Of a DNA stretch of 64,000 bases, positions 45,750 through 54,265 are shown in pieces. A model generated the notes under the pieces. The model ran no database searches. It had not been told where the DNA came from and saw only the letters and a program-made list of their open reading frames with translations. Location: contig NZ_CABUHK010000023.1 in NCBI RefSeq assembly GCF_902491285.1, positions 1 to 64,000 on the forward strand, read 5' to 3'. The first letter of the stretch is position 1. Each line of letters starts with the position of its first letter. The stretch is from an uncultured Bacteroides sp. GTDB taxonomy: Bacteria > Bacteroidota > Bacteroidia > Bacteroidales > Bacteroidaceae. The position numbers and the translations under genes are program-made.

Positions 45750-46667
45750 TTATTTGAAAACCATCTTCATCGGTCTGCCTATCCAGACTTGTGGTTGCTC
45801 AAGATTAAAAATAGATGCTATGGTAGAAGCTACGTCATATTGCATCATGCTTACGTCATCAAAACGAAGTCCTTTTTTAATATTCTTGCCGGAGATGATG
45901 AAAGCTGTTTCCATTTCCTGCATTGTTTTGCCGCCATGACCTTTATTAATACCGCCGTGGTCGGAAGTTAATATGAAAATAGTATCATCAAGGATTCCTG
46001 CGTCTTTTACAGCTTGGACAATTTGTCCGACATAGGTATCCAACTCTTTGAGTTTTTCATAATAGGCGGGAGTATCATGTCCTTCAGTGTGTCCGGTATG
46101 GTCAGGGCTATCGTAACAGATGGCAACGAGAGTCGGGTGTTTTTCCTTTATATAGGTAGATGCCATATTGCCTAATTCTTTGGGAGTCTTGTTGTAATCG
46201 GCCACATGGTAATGATAACTCATAGAAAGGGTATCCACAAGGTATTTGATTCCGTCCCATTCATAAAGGCAGCCGATTTCTGCTTCCGGGCGGGCATCGC
46301 GCAGCAATTGGAAGATAGTAGGGAAAATTCCGTTCTTGTTCAATACGCGTGATGGAAGTTCCGGAGTTTTAGAGCCCCATTCGGTGTATCCGTGGAGTTC
46401 CGGCCCGGCTCCCATAAACATGGATGCCCAGTTGATGGCGCTGGAAGAAGGAAGGGCCGAGCGTTTTTTTAATGTATAAGAGCCGTCTTCCATTAGCTTC
46501 TTGACGTTAGGCATGTCTGCTTTGGGCAGGCTATATGCACCCCAGCCATCTAATCCGATAAAAACAACGTGCTTGGCTTTGTCTTTTCCTTTGGCATTGC
46601 AAGAGAAGCTGAGACTGAAGAGTAAAGCAAATGTAGTAAGTAGTGTTAAGAGAGTTTGTCTATTCAT
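45750..46667 (-). CDS. Exported alkaline phosphatase-superfamily phosphodiesterase
   Basis: The 305-residue protein has a signal peptide (1-25, FSLSFSCNAKG; a lipoprotein-like Cys is present near 23). The metal sites of the nucleotide pyrophosphatase/phosphodiesterase branch follow: VFIGLDGWG, SSSAINWASMFMG (likely Ser nucleophile), CYDSPDHTGHTEGHD, TSDHGGINKGHGG, and the C-terminal DVASTIASIFNL. It is shorter than most NPP enzymes but has all these motifs. It probably releases phosphate from a phosphodiester in the periplasm; substrate unknown. It is monocistronic, with its own strong promoter. Confidence 0.88.
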   Translation of the reverse strand: MNRQTLLTLLTTFALLFSLSFSCNAKGKDKAKHVVFIGLDGWGAYSLPKADMPNVKKLMEDGSYTLKKRSALPSSSAINWASMFMGAGPELHGYTEWGSKTPELPSRVLNKNGIFPTIFQLLRDARPEAEIGCLYEWDGIKYLVDTLSMSYHYHVADYNKTPKELGNMASTYIKEKHPTLVAICYDSPDHTGHTEGHDTPAYYEKLKELDTYVGQIVQAVKDAGILDDTIFILTSDHGGINKGHGGKTMQEMETAFIISGKNIKKGLRFDDVSMMQYDVASTIASIFNLEQPQVWIGRPMKMVFK

Positions 46668-46733
46668 GATATTTTTATTTATATGGTTAATGTTTTATTC
46701 GTTGTTTAATGAGAAGTCATAGCTAACGACAGA

Positions 46734-46765
46734 CAAAGATAGGACTATTTTGAATGTGAGACAAA
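46734..46765 (-). promoter_or_regulatory. Promoter of the phosphodiesterase gene
   Basis: On the minus strand TTTG (46762-46765) and TATCTTTG (46734-46741) are 20 bases apart, a full consensus match. The start codon is 67 bases downstream. Confidence 0.75.
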
Positions 46766-46866
46766 TACAATCTTAGCATTAACCAATACTTTTGCGTTTT
46801 TTATCCCAAACTGATACTTTACTGTGCGAAATGATTTCCGGCGGGTTGCCGTATCTTGATTTGTTA

Positions 46867-46874
46867 TATATTTG
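46867..46874 (+). promoter_or_regulatory. -7 element TATATTTG that fixes the start of the next gene
   Basis: TATATTTG fits TAnnTTTG, with GTTG 18 bases upstream. Transcription would begin near 46881, after the upstream ATG at 46856, so translation must begin at 46895. Confidence 0.6.
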
Positions 46875-46894
46875 CCGGCAAACAAGATATTACT

Positions 46895-48463
46895 ATGAAG
46901 AAGAATTGGATGTATGGTGGTGTAGTGGCTGCCTTGTTTGCTTTGGTGGTAAGCGGTTGTGCTGACTCCCTGCGGACTGTTGAGTTTCGCGGAATCTGTG
47001 TAGATGACTTGCACGGTGAAAACGGGCTCTATAACCCCGGGAGAGGATTCCGCCTGGAAACAGCGGTAGATGTGCTGCATGAGAAAAACACTCCTACGAA
47101 AGAGCTGGTGGAACTGTCGGAGAAGTACATGGCGGACAGTGTCTCGCTTTCCCAAAGTTATTTTTATCTTACTTATCTGATAGGTGAGAATCTGTCTGAA
47201 GAGAATTTCCAAACTATGCAGATGTACTTTGATGAGTTGCAGAAGCAGGGAAAGAAAGCCGTATTGCGTTTTGCCTACGAAAGGGATTTTATGGGAAGAG
47301 CCGCCACAGGTCCTACCGGAGAACAGATATTGGAACATCTGGACCAGTTGAAACCTTTTCTGGAGAAGAATAAAGACTTGATTCTGGTAATGCAAGCCGG
47401 AATGATTGGTGCATGGGGCGAGTGGCACAGCTCTATCCAAGGTTTGGAGAACTCTGAAGAGATAAAAGCTGCGGTATTGGAGAAATTGCTTTCAGTCGTT
47501 CCCGAAGAGAGAAACGTGCAAGTAAGGCTGCCTGAGTTTAAGAATCTGCTGAAGGACAAACCGGAACTATATAAAAGACTTTCGTTCCATGATGATTTCA
47601 TCGTGATACGTCCCGACAGATGGGATGCTGATATGCACGAAGGAACTGCCAAGTTCGACCAGATAGTGAAAGAATCGCCTTATCTCGTAGTAGACGGGGA
47701 ACTTCCCTGGGGATTTTGGAGCGTAGGTGCCGATCCGGACAGCCCTTCTGCCGGATGGATTATTGACGGGCTGCAAGCGGCAAGACGTTTATTCCTTCAG
47801 CACTATACTTCATTGAGTGTTATCCATAATTATAAGGAACAACATCCTAACAACAGATTTGACGAGAATAACCCGCCCGAATATTCCATGGTGGTATGGA
47901 AGAAAACAATGATAACGGAAGATTCTCTTCGTCAACACCATATGCCTGTATCCGACAGTTATTTCCAAAAACAGGACGGAACGAAAGTGAAGCGTACTAT
48001 GTTCGATTATATACGTGACCATTTGGGCTACCGTATCGAACTGCAATCTCTGCAATTGCCTGATAAGTTGCAAACCGGAAAAGAAAACCTGTTGAAACTG
48101 AACTTGGTAAACAGAGGTTTTGCCACTGTGTTTGGAGAGCACCCGGTTTATTTTGTGCTGACTGACGATAAAGGGGAAGTTACGGAATTCCCGACCGAAG
48201 CCAACCCGTTGGACTGGCAGCCGTTCCAGCCGGGAGATACGACTTATACGCCGTTGACACATTCTGTTGATTTATCCCTTCAACTGCCGGGGGCGGTTGT
48301 TCCCGGAAAATACAAACTGGGTCTGTGGATACCGGATGGCTCAGAAAGGTTGAAGTATAATTCCCGTTATGCTATCCGTTGTGCGAATGGGAATACGGTT
48401 TGGGCGGTGTCTAAAGATGGAAAATACGGAGTCAATATATTGACGACTGTTGAGGTGGAATAA
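46895..48463 (+). CDS. DUF4832/DUF4874-like exported lipoprotein
   Basis: Starting at 46895 the protein has 522 residues: MKKNWMYGG, a hydrophobic core, and lipobox VSGC (Cys at about 21). An in-frame ATG 39 bases earlier lies inside the promoter and is rejected. The first domain (~25-310) has GLYNPGRGFRLET, VLRFAYERDFMG, VMQAGMIGAWGEWHSS and YLVVDGELPWGFW, the arrangement of the paired DUF4874/DUF4832 domains and of a barrel-type glycan-active fold. The second half ends with a beta-sandwich (LLKLNLVNRGFATVFGEHPV). It is an exported protein, possibly a glycosidase-like or cell-surface polysaccharide enzyme; activity unknown. It is convergent with the antiporter gene, with only 8 bases between. 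Confidence 0.75.
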   Translation: MKKNWMYGGVVAALFALVVSGCADSLRTVEFRGICVDDLHGENGLYNPGRGFRLETAVDVLHEKNTPTKELVELSEKYMADSVSLSQSYFYLTYLIGENLSEENFQTMQMYFDELQKQGKKAVLRFAYERDFMGRAATGPTGEQILEHLDQLKPFLEKNKDLILVMQAGMIGAWGEWHSSIQGLENSEEIKAAVLEKLLSVVPEERNVQVRLPEFKNLLKDKPELYKRLSFHDDFIVIRPDRWDADMHEGTAKFDQIVKESPYLVVDGELPWGFWSVGADPDSPSAGWIIDGLQAARRLFLQHYTSLSVIHNYKEQHPNNRFDENNPPEYSMVVWKKTMITEDSLRQHHMPVSDSYFQKQDGTKVKRTMFDYIRDHLGYRIELQSLQLPDKLQTGKENLLKLNLVNRGFATVFGEHPVYFVLTDDKGEVTEFPTEANPLDWQPFQPGDTTYTPLTHSVDLSLQLPGAVVPGKYKLGLWIPDGSERLKYNSRYAIRCANGNTVWAVSKDGKYGVNILTTVEVE

Positions 48464-48471
48464 ATGTTGGT

Positions 48472-49461
48472 TTATGTGTTATAAATCAGCACCACCGTGT
48501 ACGCCACATAGCAAAGTACCATAATGCTTCCTTCTATTCGAGTAATCGTCCGTTTGGCGAAGAACAGTCCGAAGAACCAGAGCAGGATACACGAACCTGC
48601 CAGCGTGAATAAATCAAAGTTGGTGATTCCGTTGAGGCGGAGCGGAGTAATGCTGGCACTGCATCCCAGTACAAAGAAGATATTGAAAAGATTGCTGCCG
48701 ATTACATTTCCGATGGCAATTTCGGGATTCTTCTTGAGTGCGGCTACGATGGAAGTGGCAAGCTCCGGCAGGGACGTTCCTGCAGCTACCAGTGTCAGGC
48801 CGATAATGGATTCGCTTACACCCAGGTTGCGGGCAATACCCGTAGCTCCATTAACGAATAATTGTCCGCCATAAATAAGTGCGCCCAGCCCGCCAAGAAT
48901 ATAAAATGTGGATTTCCACCAGGGAAGCAATTTGATTTCGTCTTCTTCGGCAGGGTGTGCGGGTTGGTGGGCGTCACTCGTCGCAGTCGTGGACGGAGTA
49001 CGGGCAATCGCAAAGGTATACCCCATGAAGATGGCGAAGAAACAGAGTAATAATAAGCCGTCTATTCTGTTCAGGATGTTTTCTGATGCCTTATCCAGAA
49101 ATACATCATTAGCACAGACCAGCAGGACGACAGAAGAAAGTATGCAGAGCGGTATCTCCTTTCTGAGTGTGTTCCGGGTGATGACAATAGGGGCGAACAG
49201 GGCAGTGCAGCCTACAATCATCAATGTATTGAAGATATTGCTTCCCACCACATTGCCGATGGCAATATCCGCGCTGCCTTTGAGGGCGGAAGACACACTG
49301 ACTGTCAGTTCCGGGGCGGAAGTACCGAATGCGACAATGGTAAGTCCGATGACGATAGGCGGGATACGGAAACGTTTGGCTACTGAAGCCGAACCGTCCG
49401 TCAGTCCGTTGGCTCCTAAAAGAATGAGGATTAATCCCCCTATAAGAAACAATATATTCAT
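48472..49461 (-). CDS. Calcium/sodium antiporter (CaCA superfamily)
   Basis: The 329-residue protein has about 10 membrane segments in two inverted halves, each with the alpha-repeat: GLTIVAFGTSAPELTVSVSSAL plus GNVVGSNIFNTLMIVG, and GLTLVAAGTSLPELATSIVAAL plus GNVIGSNLFNIFFVLG. These are the ion-binding motifs of YrbG-type K+-independent Na+/Ca2+ exchangers. A hydrophilic loop separates the halves (~150-175). It is in the cytoplasmic membrane and exports Ca2+. It is a single gene. Confidence 0.94.
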   Translation of the reverse strand: MNILFLIGGLILILLGANGLTDGSASVAKRFRIPPIVIGLTIVAFGTSAPELTVSVSSALKGSADIAIGNVVGSNIFNTLMIVGCTALFAPIVITRNTLRKEIPLCILSSVVLLVCANDVFLDKASENILNRIDGLLLLCFFAIFMGYTFAIARTPSTTATSDAHQPAHPAEEDEIKLLPWWKSTFYILGGLGALIYGGQLFVNGATGIARNLGVSESIIGLTLVAAGTSLPELATSIVAALKKNPEIAIGNVIGSNLFNIFFVLGCSASITPLRLNGITNFDLFTLAGSCILLWFFGLFFAKRTITRIEGSIMVLCYVAYTVVLIYNT

Positions 49462-49479
49462 AATTTTTCAGTTTGGCAG

Positions 49480-49487
49480 CAAAGATA
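49480..49487 (-). promoter_or_regulatory. -7 element TATCTTTG for the antiporter gene
   Basis: On the minus strand TATCTTTG lies 19 bases before the start codon. A TTTG is present but 23 bases away, longer than normal. Confidence 0.45.
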
Positions 49488-49683
49488 AAAAATCTAAATG
49501 AAATTAATGACAAAACTCAGAAAGAAGGTTGTAGGAGGATGATTTAGGTAATATGTTGAAAAAGGTATGACCGCTAAAAGTCGGTTGAAACCGGACGTTA
49601 TTATCAGAGGACAAATAGCTATGGGCTTTTCATGCAACTACATGATAAAAGTTTTACTATTCTATCATTTGGGGTATTTATTC

Positions 49684-49714
49684 TTTGATTAGTTCAAATA
49701 AAACAATAAATTTG
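49684..49714 (+). promoter_or_regulatory. Promoter of the HTH / DUF4062 operon
   Basis: TTTG (49684-49687) and TAAATTTG (49707-49714) are exactly 19 bases apart, a full consensus match. Transcription would begin near 49721, so translation must begin at the ATG at 49721 or 49727, with almost no leader. Confidence 0.8.
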
Positions 49715-49726
49715 CATTATATGCCG

Positions 49727-49915
49727 ATGAAAGGGGAGATAGTGAAAGATTTAACTAAATTGATAGTAGTCTTGGCCGAGCAAAAGAAAACAGGAAAATG
49801 GTTGGCTGAACAATTTGGGAAAGATATTTCGACCGTTTCTAAATGGCGTTCAAATAATAGTATGCAACTGTCGTTAGAGGTGTTAATGAGGCAAAAGAAG
49901 AATTTATTGAATTAA
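49727..49915 (+). CDS. Short XRE-like helix-turn-helix protein
   Basis: Counted from the ATG at 49727 the protein has 62 residues: MKGEIVKDLTKLIVVLAEQ, then a Cro/C1-type HTH, TGKWLAEQFGKDISTVSKW. The family usually goes on with a fourth helix (SLEVLxxIAxxLxVDVxxLL), but here it stops after SLEVLMRQKKNLLN. A small deletion or frame change near 49890 is likely, as the neighbouring frame continues VNEAKEEFIELI. So it may be slightly truncated, though the DNA-reading helix is intact. The ATG at 49685 lies in the promoter and is not usable. It likely controls the operon. Gap to the next gene is 18 bases. Confidence 0.7.
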   Translation: MKGEIVKDLTKLIVVLAEQKKTGKWLAEQFGKDISTVSKWRSNNSMQLSLEVLMRQKKNLLN

Positions 49916-49933
49916 TTACACAATAAAAGTTTT

Positions 49934-50572
49934 ATGTCCCGACTAAGTGATCTATATAAAGCAATGGAAACATTGCGCAAAGAAGGTCTTTCTTTGAATG
50001 AAGACCTTGAAAAACAAGTGAGTGATTTGGAAGAGAACATCATCAAAAAAGAAATTCTTCCGATTGTAACCGAGACGATTGCACCGGCTTTAAAGCAAGT
50101 GCAGCGCGAATTAGTGCTTGTCGTGGATTATGTACCAGGCTCGCCTATTAGTGTACACTTGTCTCGTAAACGAAATTTTACAGCAGATATAGCAGATGCC
50201 AAAGAGATTCTTCCTGACCCACAGGTAGAGCATAAAGAAATAGGAAAGACTGGACCGAAAGGCGAAATTGCGCCAGCTACCCGATTGAGGATTACATTTG
50301 CTGATGACCGAGTGATTCAAGAGCCACAAGCTGCTGAGACTTTCCGTAAGTTTGTAATGGAAGTAGGTGCCGACCGCGTACGTTCTTTAGGAATGAAGCA
50401 AAATAAAGTACCTCTGATTTCCAATACGCTTGACAAGAAATATAGAAGTTCACAAAAGCCTGTTGGTAATGGTTGGTATCTGATGACATGTAGTAGTACG
50501 CTTACTAAGAAACGGGATATAGAACGTATAGCCAATGCGTTTGATATAAAGATTAAAGTTGAAATAGTGTAA
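49934..50572 (+). CDS. Unrecognised coiled-coil protein in the DUF4062 operon
   Basis: I do not recognise this 212-residue protein for certain. The N-terminal ~50 residues are a predicted coiled coil (LYKAMETLRKEG, LEKQVSDLEENI). A middle part has LVLVVDYVPGSPISVHLSRK, then a Pro/Lys-rich linker, and the last ~90 residues form a compact alpha/beta unit with ADRVRSLGMKQNKVPLISN, GNGWYLMTCSSTLTKKRDIE and IKIKVEIV. That last pattern reminds me of a C-terminal module seen in proteins of restriction-modification and other defence loci, but I cannot name it. No signal peptide or membrane segment. It lies between the HTH and DUF4062 genes, 18 and 11 bases away. Confidence 0.65.
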   Translation: MSRLSDLYKAMETLRKEGLSLNEDLEKQVSDLEENIIKKEILPIVTETIAPALKQVQRELVLVVDYVPGSPISVHLSRKRNFTADIADAKEILPDPQVEHKEIGKTGPKGEIAPATRLRITFADDRVIQEPQAAETFRKFVMEVGADRVRSLGMKQNKVPLISNTLDKKYRSSQKPVGNGWYLMTCSSTLTKKRDIERIANAFDIKIKVEIV

Positions 50573-50583
50573 TTCTTTCAATC

Positions 50584-52056
50584 ATGAGACGAATAAGAAT
50601 ATTCATAAGCAGCGTACAGAGTGAGTTTGCCGAAGAACGTGCAATGCTTTGTCATTATATCCGAACAGACGTGCTGTTGGGAAAATTCTTTGAGCCGTTT
50701 ATTTTTGAGGAAGTACCGGCTAATGAGTATTCTGCAAATCATGTTTATCTGAAAGAAGTTGAGTTATGCGACATATACTTGGGGCTGTATGGTAATCTGT
50801 ATGGATACGAGGATGGGGAAGGTATTTCTCCAACAGAGCGAGAGTATGATTTGGCGGCATCACTGCATAAAAGTCGGCTTATCTATATAAAAAGCATTGG
50901 TGAGGAAAAAAGACATCCCAAAGAAAAAGCATTGATAAGAAAAGTAGAGCAAGATATAGTACGTAAGACTTTTGTAGATATTGACGGATTACGAACTTCG
51001 GTATATGCTTCTTTAATCAGATATTTGGAAGAAAAGGAATATATCCGGTGGCGACCGTTTGATGCTTCCTGCGATAATGGAGCAACATTGAAGGATTTGG
51101 ATGAGGACAAAATGAGGAATTTTATACACATGGCTCGTTCAAAACGTAACTTCCCGCTGTCGGTGGAAACTTCTCCTGAGGTTTTGCTTACTCATTTAGA
51201 TTTAATTGATGAAAATGGGCGTTTGGCTAATGCGGCCATATTATTGTTCGGGAAGAAACCTCAGAAGTATTTCATTACTTCAGAGGTAAAGTGCGTGCAA
51301 TTTTATGGAGATGTAGTAGAGAAACCAATGCCGGCATATCAGATATACAGAGGCGATGTTTTTGAATTGGTAGATCAAGCTACAAGTTTTGTCATGAGCC
51401 GTATTGATAATTGGGTAGGAACAAGGGCAGAGGGAGAAAAAGCTGATATTCCAACACGTCCTGAATTGCCTATTGATGCCGTAAAGGAAGCCATTGTAAA
51501 TGCTGTGTGTCATAGAGACTACACAAGTAATGCGAGTGTGCAGATAATGTTATTTCGCAACAGACTGGAAGTCTGGAATCCGGGAACATTACCATATGGT
51601 CTTACCGTTCATAAACTTCATGGACCGCATAAATCGTTACCTGCAAATCCGTTGCTTGCTGACCCAATGTATTGGAATGGATATATCGAGAAAGTGGGAA
51701 CAGGTACAGAGGACATTATCAATAAGTGTCGGGAATATGGTTTAAAGTCTCCTGAATTTTATCAAGAAGAAGATTTTAGAGTAGTCATCTGGAGAGTAAT
51801 CGAAGGACAAGACGTTCCAAAGGTGATCCAAAGCGTTCCAAATAACGATCCAAAGGCGATCCAAAGCGTTCCAGACAATGAAACTAGACTCTTGGAGATG
51901 ATAACGGAGAATCCCTCAGTGTCAAGGGCAGAACTTGCCAAGCGACTTGAGTTAAGTGAACGGCAAATAAGAAAAATAATTGACCAGTTACGGAATGCTG
52001 GTAAGTTAAAACGAGAAGGTGGTAAGATTGGAAAATGGATTATTACTGGAGAATAG
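50584..52056 (+). CDS. DUF4062 - GHKL ATPase-like - winged-helix protein
   Basis: The 490-residue protein has three parts. Residues 1-155 are a DUF4062 domain (RRIRIFISSVQSEFAEER, ELCDIYLGLYGN, SPTEREYDLAASLHKSRLIYIK), a TIR-like fold seen in conflict and signalling proteins. Residues ~185-400 fit the HATPase_c_4/AlbA_2-associated ATPase (EAIVNAVCHRDYTS near 302, ENRLEVWNPG-like motif FRNRLEVWNPG, GTGTEDIINKC). Residues ~435-490 are a winged helix (SRAELAKRLELSERQIRKII). Between the last two lies an 11-residue repeat in two copies (VIQSVP/AIQSVP). It is the last gene of a compact operon. Such proteins are often called transcriptional regulators or defence proteins; function unproven. Confidence 0.82.
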   Translation: MRRIRIFISSVQSEFAEERAMLCHYIRTDVLLGKFFEPFIFEEVPANEYSANHVYLKEVELCDIYLGLYGNLYGYEDGEGISPTEREYDLAASLHKSRLIYIKSIGEEKRHPKEKALIRKVEQDIVRKTFVDIDGLRTSVYASLIRYLEEKEYIRWRPFDASCDNGATLKDLDEDKMRNFIHMARSKRNFPLSVETSPEVLLTHLDLIDENGRLANAAILLFGKKPQKYFITSEVKCVQFYGDVVEKPMPAYQIYRGDVFELVDQATSFVMSRIDNWVGTRAEGEKADIPTRPELPIDAVKEAIVNAVCHRDYTSNASVQIMLFRNRLEVWNPGTLPYGLTVHKLHGPHKSLPANPLLADPMYWNGYIEKVGTGTEDIINKCREYGLKSPEFYQEEDFRVVIWRVIEGQDVPKVIQSVPNNDPKAIQSVPDNETRLLEMITENPSVSRAELAKRLELSERQIRKIIDQLRNAGKLKREGGKIGKWIITGE

Positions 52057-52288
52057 TAAGAACAGTAGCTAAATTCCTTGATTAAGCAAAGGGTTTGGCT
52101 GTTGTTGTACTAGAGTTGTTTTGATGAGATGCGAAGCGCAGCAGATTGGTGTAACTATAATGTCGCCGAATCGTTACTGACAACTATCTGCTTCTCTGCT
52201 CAATGTTGTTATCCAGACAGATATAAAAAAAGTTCTTATCCGAAACAAAGATAATCATTTTGGAAGTTGATATGTCAAAAACAATCCG

Positions 52289-52296
52289 TATGTTTG
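52289..52296 (+). promoter_or_regulatory. -7 element TATGTTTG for the MscS gene
   Basis: TATGTTTG fits TAnnTTTG, 58-73 bases before the possible start codons. The -33 box is not at the right distance. The rest of 52057-52288 shows only short imperfect hairpins. Confidence 0.4.
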
Positions 52297-52353
52297 CTCT
52301 GTTTTAATTAAAAAGGTGATTAACATTCATTTAATATCTGCGAACAATAGGAT

Positions 52354-54210
52354 ATGGAAATAAATAGGATGAAAAGAATAATGCTGGTGTTGCTGATGTC
52401 TTTTGGGGCAATGGGTGCACAGGCGCAGTTGGAACAGGCTGTCAAGAAGATATTTGCCGGAGATACCATAGCCAGTAAACATACCGCTTTGAAGCGGGAC
52501 TCGGATTCGGCCTATGTGGCAAACCTGCAAAAGACATTGGAAGAAGCCCGGCTCAATGAAGCGAATATGCGTATGGAGATGGAGCAGATGAAGCTTCAGA
52601 TGGCTGCCGCCGATTCAGTGAAATATGCTCAACAACGCCAACGTATCGACTCTCTGCGCCAGTTCACCAAAGGAATACCCGTAGTGGCGGACGATGATAC
52701 TTTATTCTATCTTTTCACCAAACGTGGCGGATACACTCCTCAGCAACGTGCGCAGATGACCGGTGCTGCGATTGAAGAACTGGGAAGACGCTTCAATCTC
52801 CGTCCCGACTCCGTGTCAATCGACCATTCGGATATTGTTTCCGATTTGATGTACGGCAATAAGGTACTGCTCTCTCTCACGGATCAGGACGCTTTGTGGG
52901 AAGGCATTTCCCGTGACTCTCTCGCTAAGGAAAGGCAGCAGAATGTTGTAACCAAGTTACACGAGATGAAAGCGGAGCACGGACTTTGGCGAATGGTGAA
53001 GCGTGTGCTTTATTTTATCCTGGTGATTGTCGGCCAATATTTCCTGTTCCGTCTGACCAACTGGTTGTTCCGTAAGCTGAAAACACGTATCCTGCGTCTG
53101 AAAGATACGAAGATAAGGCCTGTGTCCATTCAGGGATATGAACTGCTGGATGCGCAGAAACAGGCTAACTTGTTAGTCTTCCTTGCGGGTATAGGGCGGT
53201 ATATCCTTATGGGTTTGCAGCTATTGATTACTATCCCGCTGATTTTTATCATTTTCCCGCAGACGGAAGGATTGGCTTATCGTATATTAGGTTATATCTG
53301 GAATCCTATCCGCGGTATTTTTGTGGGTATCATCGACTATATTCCCAAACTGTTCACAATCATTGTCATTTGGTATGCAGTGCGGTACTTGGTGCGTCTG
53401 GTGCATTATCTGGCACGTGAGATAGAGGCGGGACGCTTGAAATTCAACGGTTTCTATCCGGATTGGGCAATGCCGACTTTCCATATCGTCCGCTTCCTGC
53501 TCTACGCATTTATGATTGCGATGATTTACCCTTATCTGCCGGGTTCCGATTCGGGAGTATTTCAAGGGATTTCGGTATTTGTCGGATTGATTGTTTCGCT
53601 GGGGTCGAGTACGGTAATCGGTAATATCATTGCCGGACTGGTGATTACGTATATGCGTCCCTTCAAGATGGGCGACCGGATTAAACTGAACGATACTACC
53701 GGGGATATTATAGAGAAAACGCCGCTTGTCACCCGTATCCGTACACCGAAAAATGAGGTGGTCACTGTCCCCAACTCGTTTATCATGTCTTCGCATACCG
53801 TGAATTACAGTACCTCGGCGCGCGAGTATGGGCTGATTATCCATTCGGAAGTATCTATCGGGTATGATGTTCCCTGGCGACAAGTCAATCAGATATTGAT
53901 TGATGCTGCGTTGAACACTCCCGGAGTAGTGGATGACCCGCGTCCGTTCGTATTGGAAACGTCTTTGAGCGACTGGTATCCGGTCTATCAGATTAATGCT
54001 TATATCAAAGAAGCGGATAAGATGGCACAGATTTATTCTGACCTGCACCAGAATATTCAGGATAAATTCAATGAAGCAGGAATTGAAATCATGTCTCCGC
54101 ATTATATGGCTGTCCGGGACGGAAATGCGACGACAATGCCTAAGGATGATTGGAGGAATGGCAATCCTGTGGATAAAGCGGCACAGGGCGAGACTACTGG
54201 GAAGTCATAA
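52354..54210 (+). CDS. Mechanosensitive ion channel, MscS family
   Basis: The 618-residue protein has a signal peptide (about 6-25, ending GAQAQ; the ATG at 52369 may be the true start), a coiled-coil periplasmic region (~50-100), and several membrane segments (~212-230, 275-300, 320-350, 370-395). The MscS pore helix and beta domain come at about 403-500 (IVSLGSSTVIGNIIAGLVI, RPFKMGDRIKLNDTTGDI, VVTVPNSFIMSS), with a C-terminal alpha/beta domain (~500-595). It opens when the membrane is stretched and protects against hypo-osmotic shock. It is longer than E. coli MscS because of the N-terminal domain, as is common in Bacteroidota. It stands alone. Confidence 0.93.
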   Translation: MEINRMKRIMLVLLMSFGAMGAQAQLEQAVKKIFAGDTIASKHTALKRDSDSAYVANLQKTLEEARLNEANMRMEMEQMKLQMAAADSVKYAQQRQRIDSLRQFTKGIPVVADDDTLFYLFTKRGGYTPQQRAQMTGAAIEELGRRFNLRPDSVSIDHSDIVSDLMYGNKVLLSLTDQDALWEGISRDSLAKERQQNVVTKLHEMKAEHGLWRMVKRVLYFILVIVGQYFLFRLTNWLFRKLKTRILRLKDTKIRPVSIQGYELLDAQKQANLLVFLAGIGRYILMGLQLLITIPLIFIIFPQTEGLAYRILGYIWNPIRGIFVGIIDYIPKLFTIIVIWYAVRYLVRLVHYLAREIEAGRLKFNGFYPDWAMPTFHIVRFLLYAFMIAMIYPYLPGSDSGVFQGISVFVGLIVSLGSSTVIGNIIAGLVITYMRPFKMGDRIKLNDTTGDIIEKTPLVTRIRTPKNEVVTVPNSFIMSSHTVNYSTSAREYGLIIHSEVSIGYDVPWRQVNQILIDAALNTPGVVDDPRPFVLETSLSDWYPVYQINAYIKEADKMAQIYSDLHQNIQDKFNEAGIEIMSPHYMAVRDGNATTMPKDDWRNGNPVDKAAQGETTGKS

Positions 54211-54211
54211 A

Positions 54212-54240
54212 AGTGTCCCTTTCATTACGAGAGAGACACT
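54212..54240. terminator. Hairpin between convergent MscS and lipoprotein genes
   Basis: AGTGTCCCT (54212-54220) and AGAGACACT (54232-54240) pair with one mismatch around an 11-base loop. A TTTTT follows about 13 bases later on the plus strand. A bidirectional terminator is likely but the T-tract is weak. Confidence 0.45.
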
Positions 54241-54265
54241 AGCTGTTGTCTGTTTTTCACTGAAG

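Noticed and set aside
46745..47440. 231-codon minus-strand frame overlapping the DUF4832-like gene
   Set aside because: It runs across the lipoprotein signal of the opposite gene and through the promoters, with no protein features.
52246..52253. TATCTTTG on the minus strand upstream of MscS
   Set aside because: It matches the -7 box but points antisense into the DUF4062 gene and no minus-strand gene follows.
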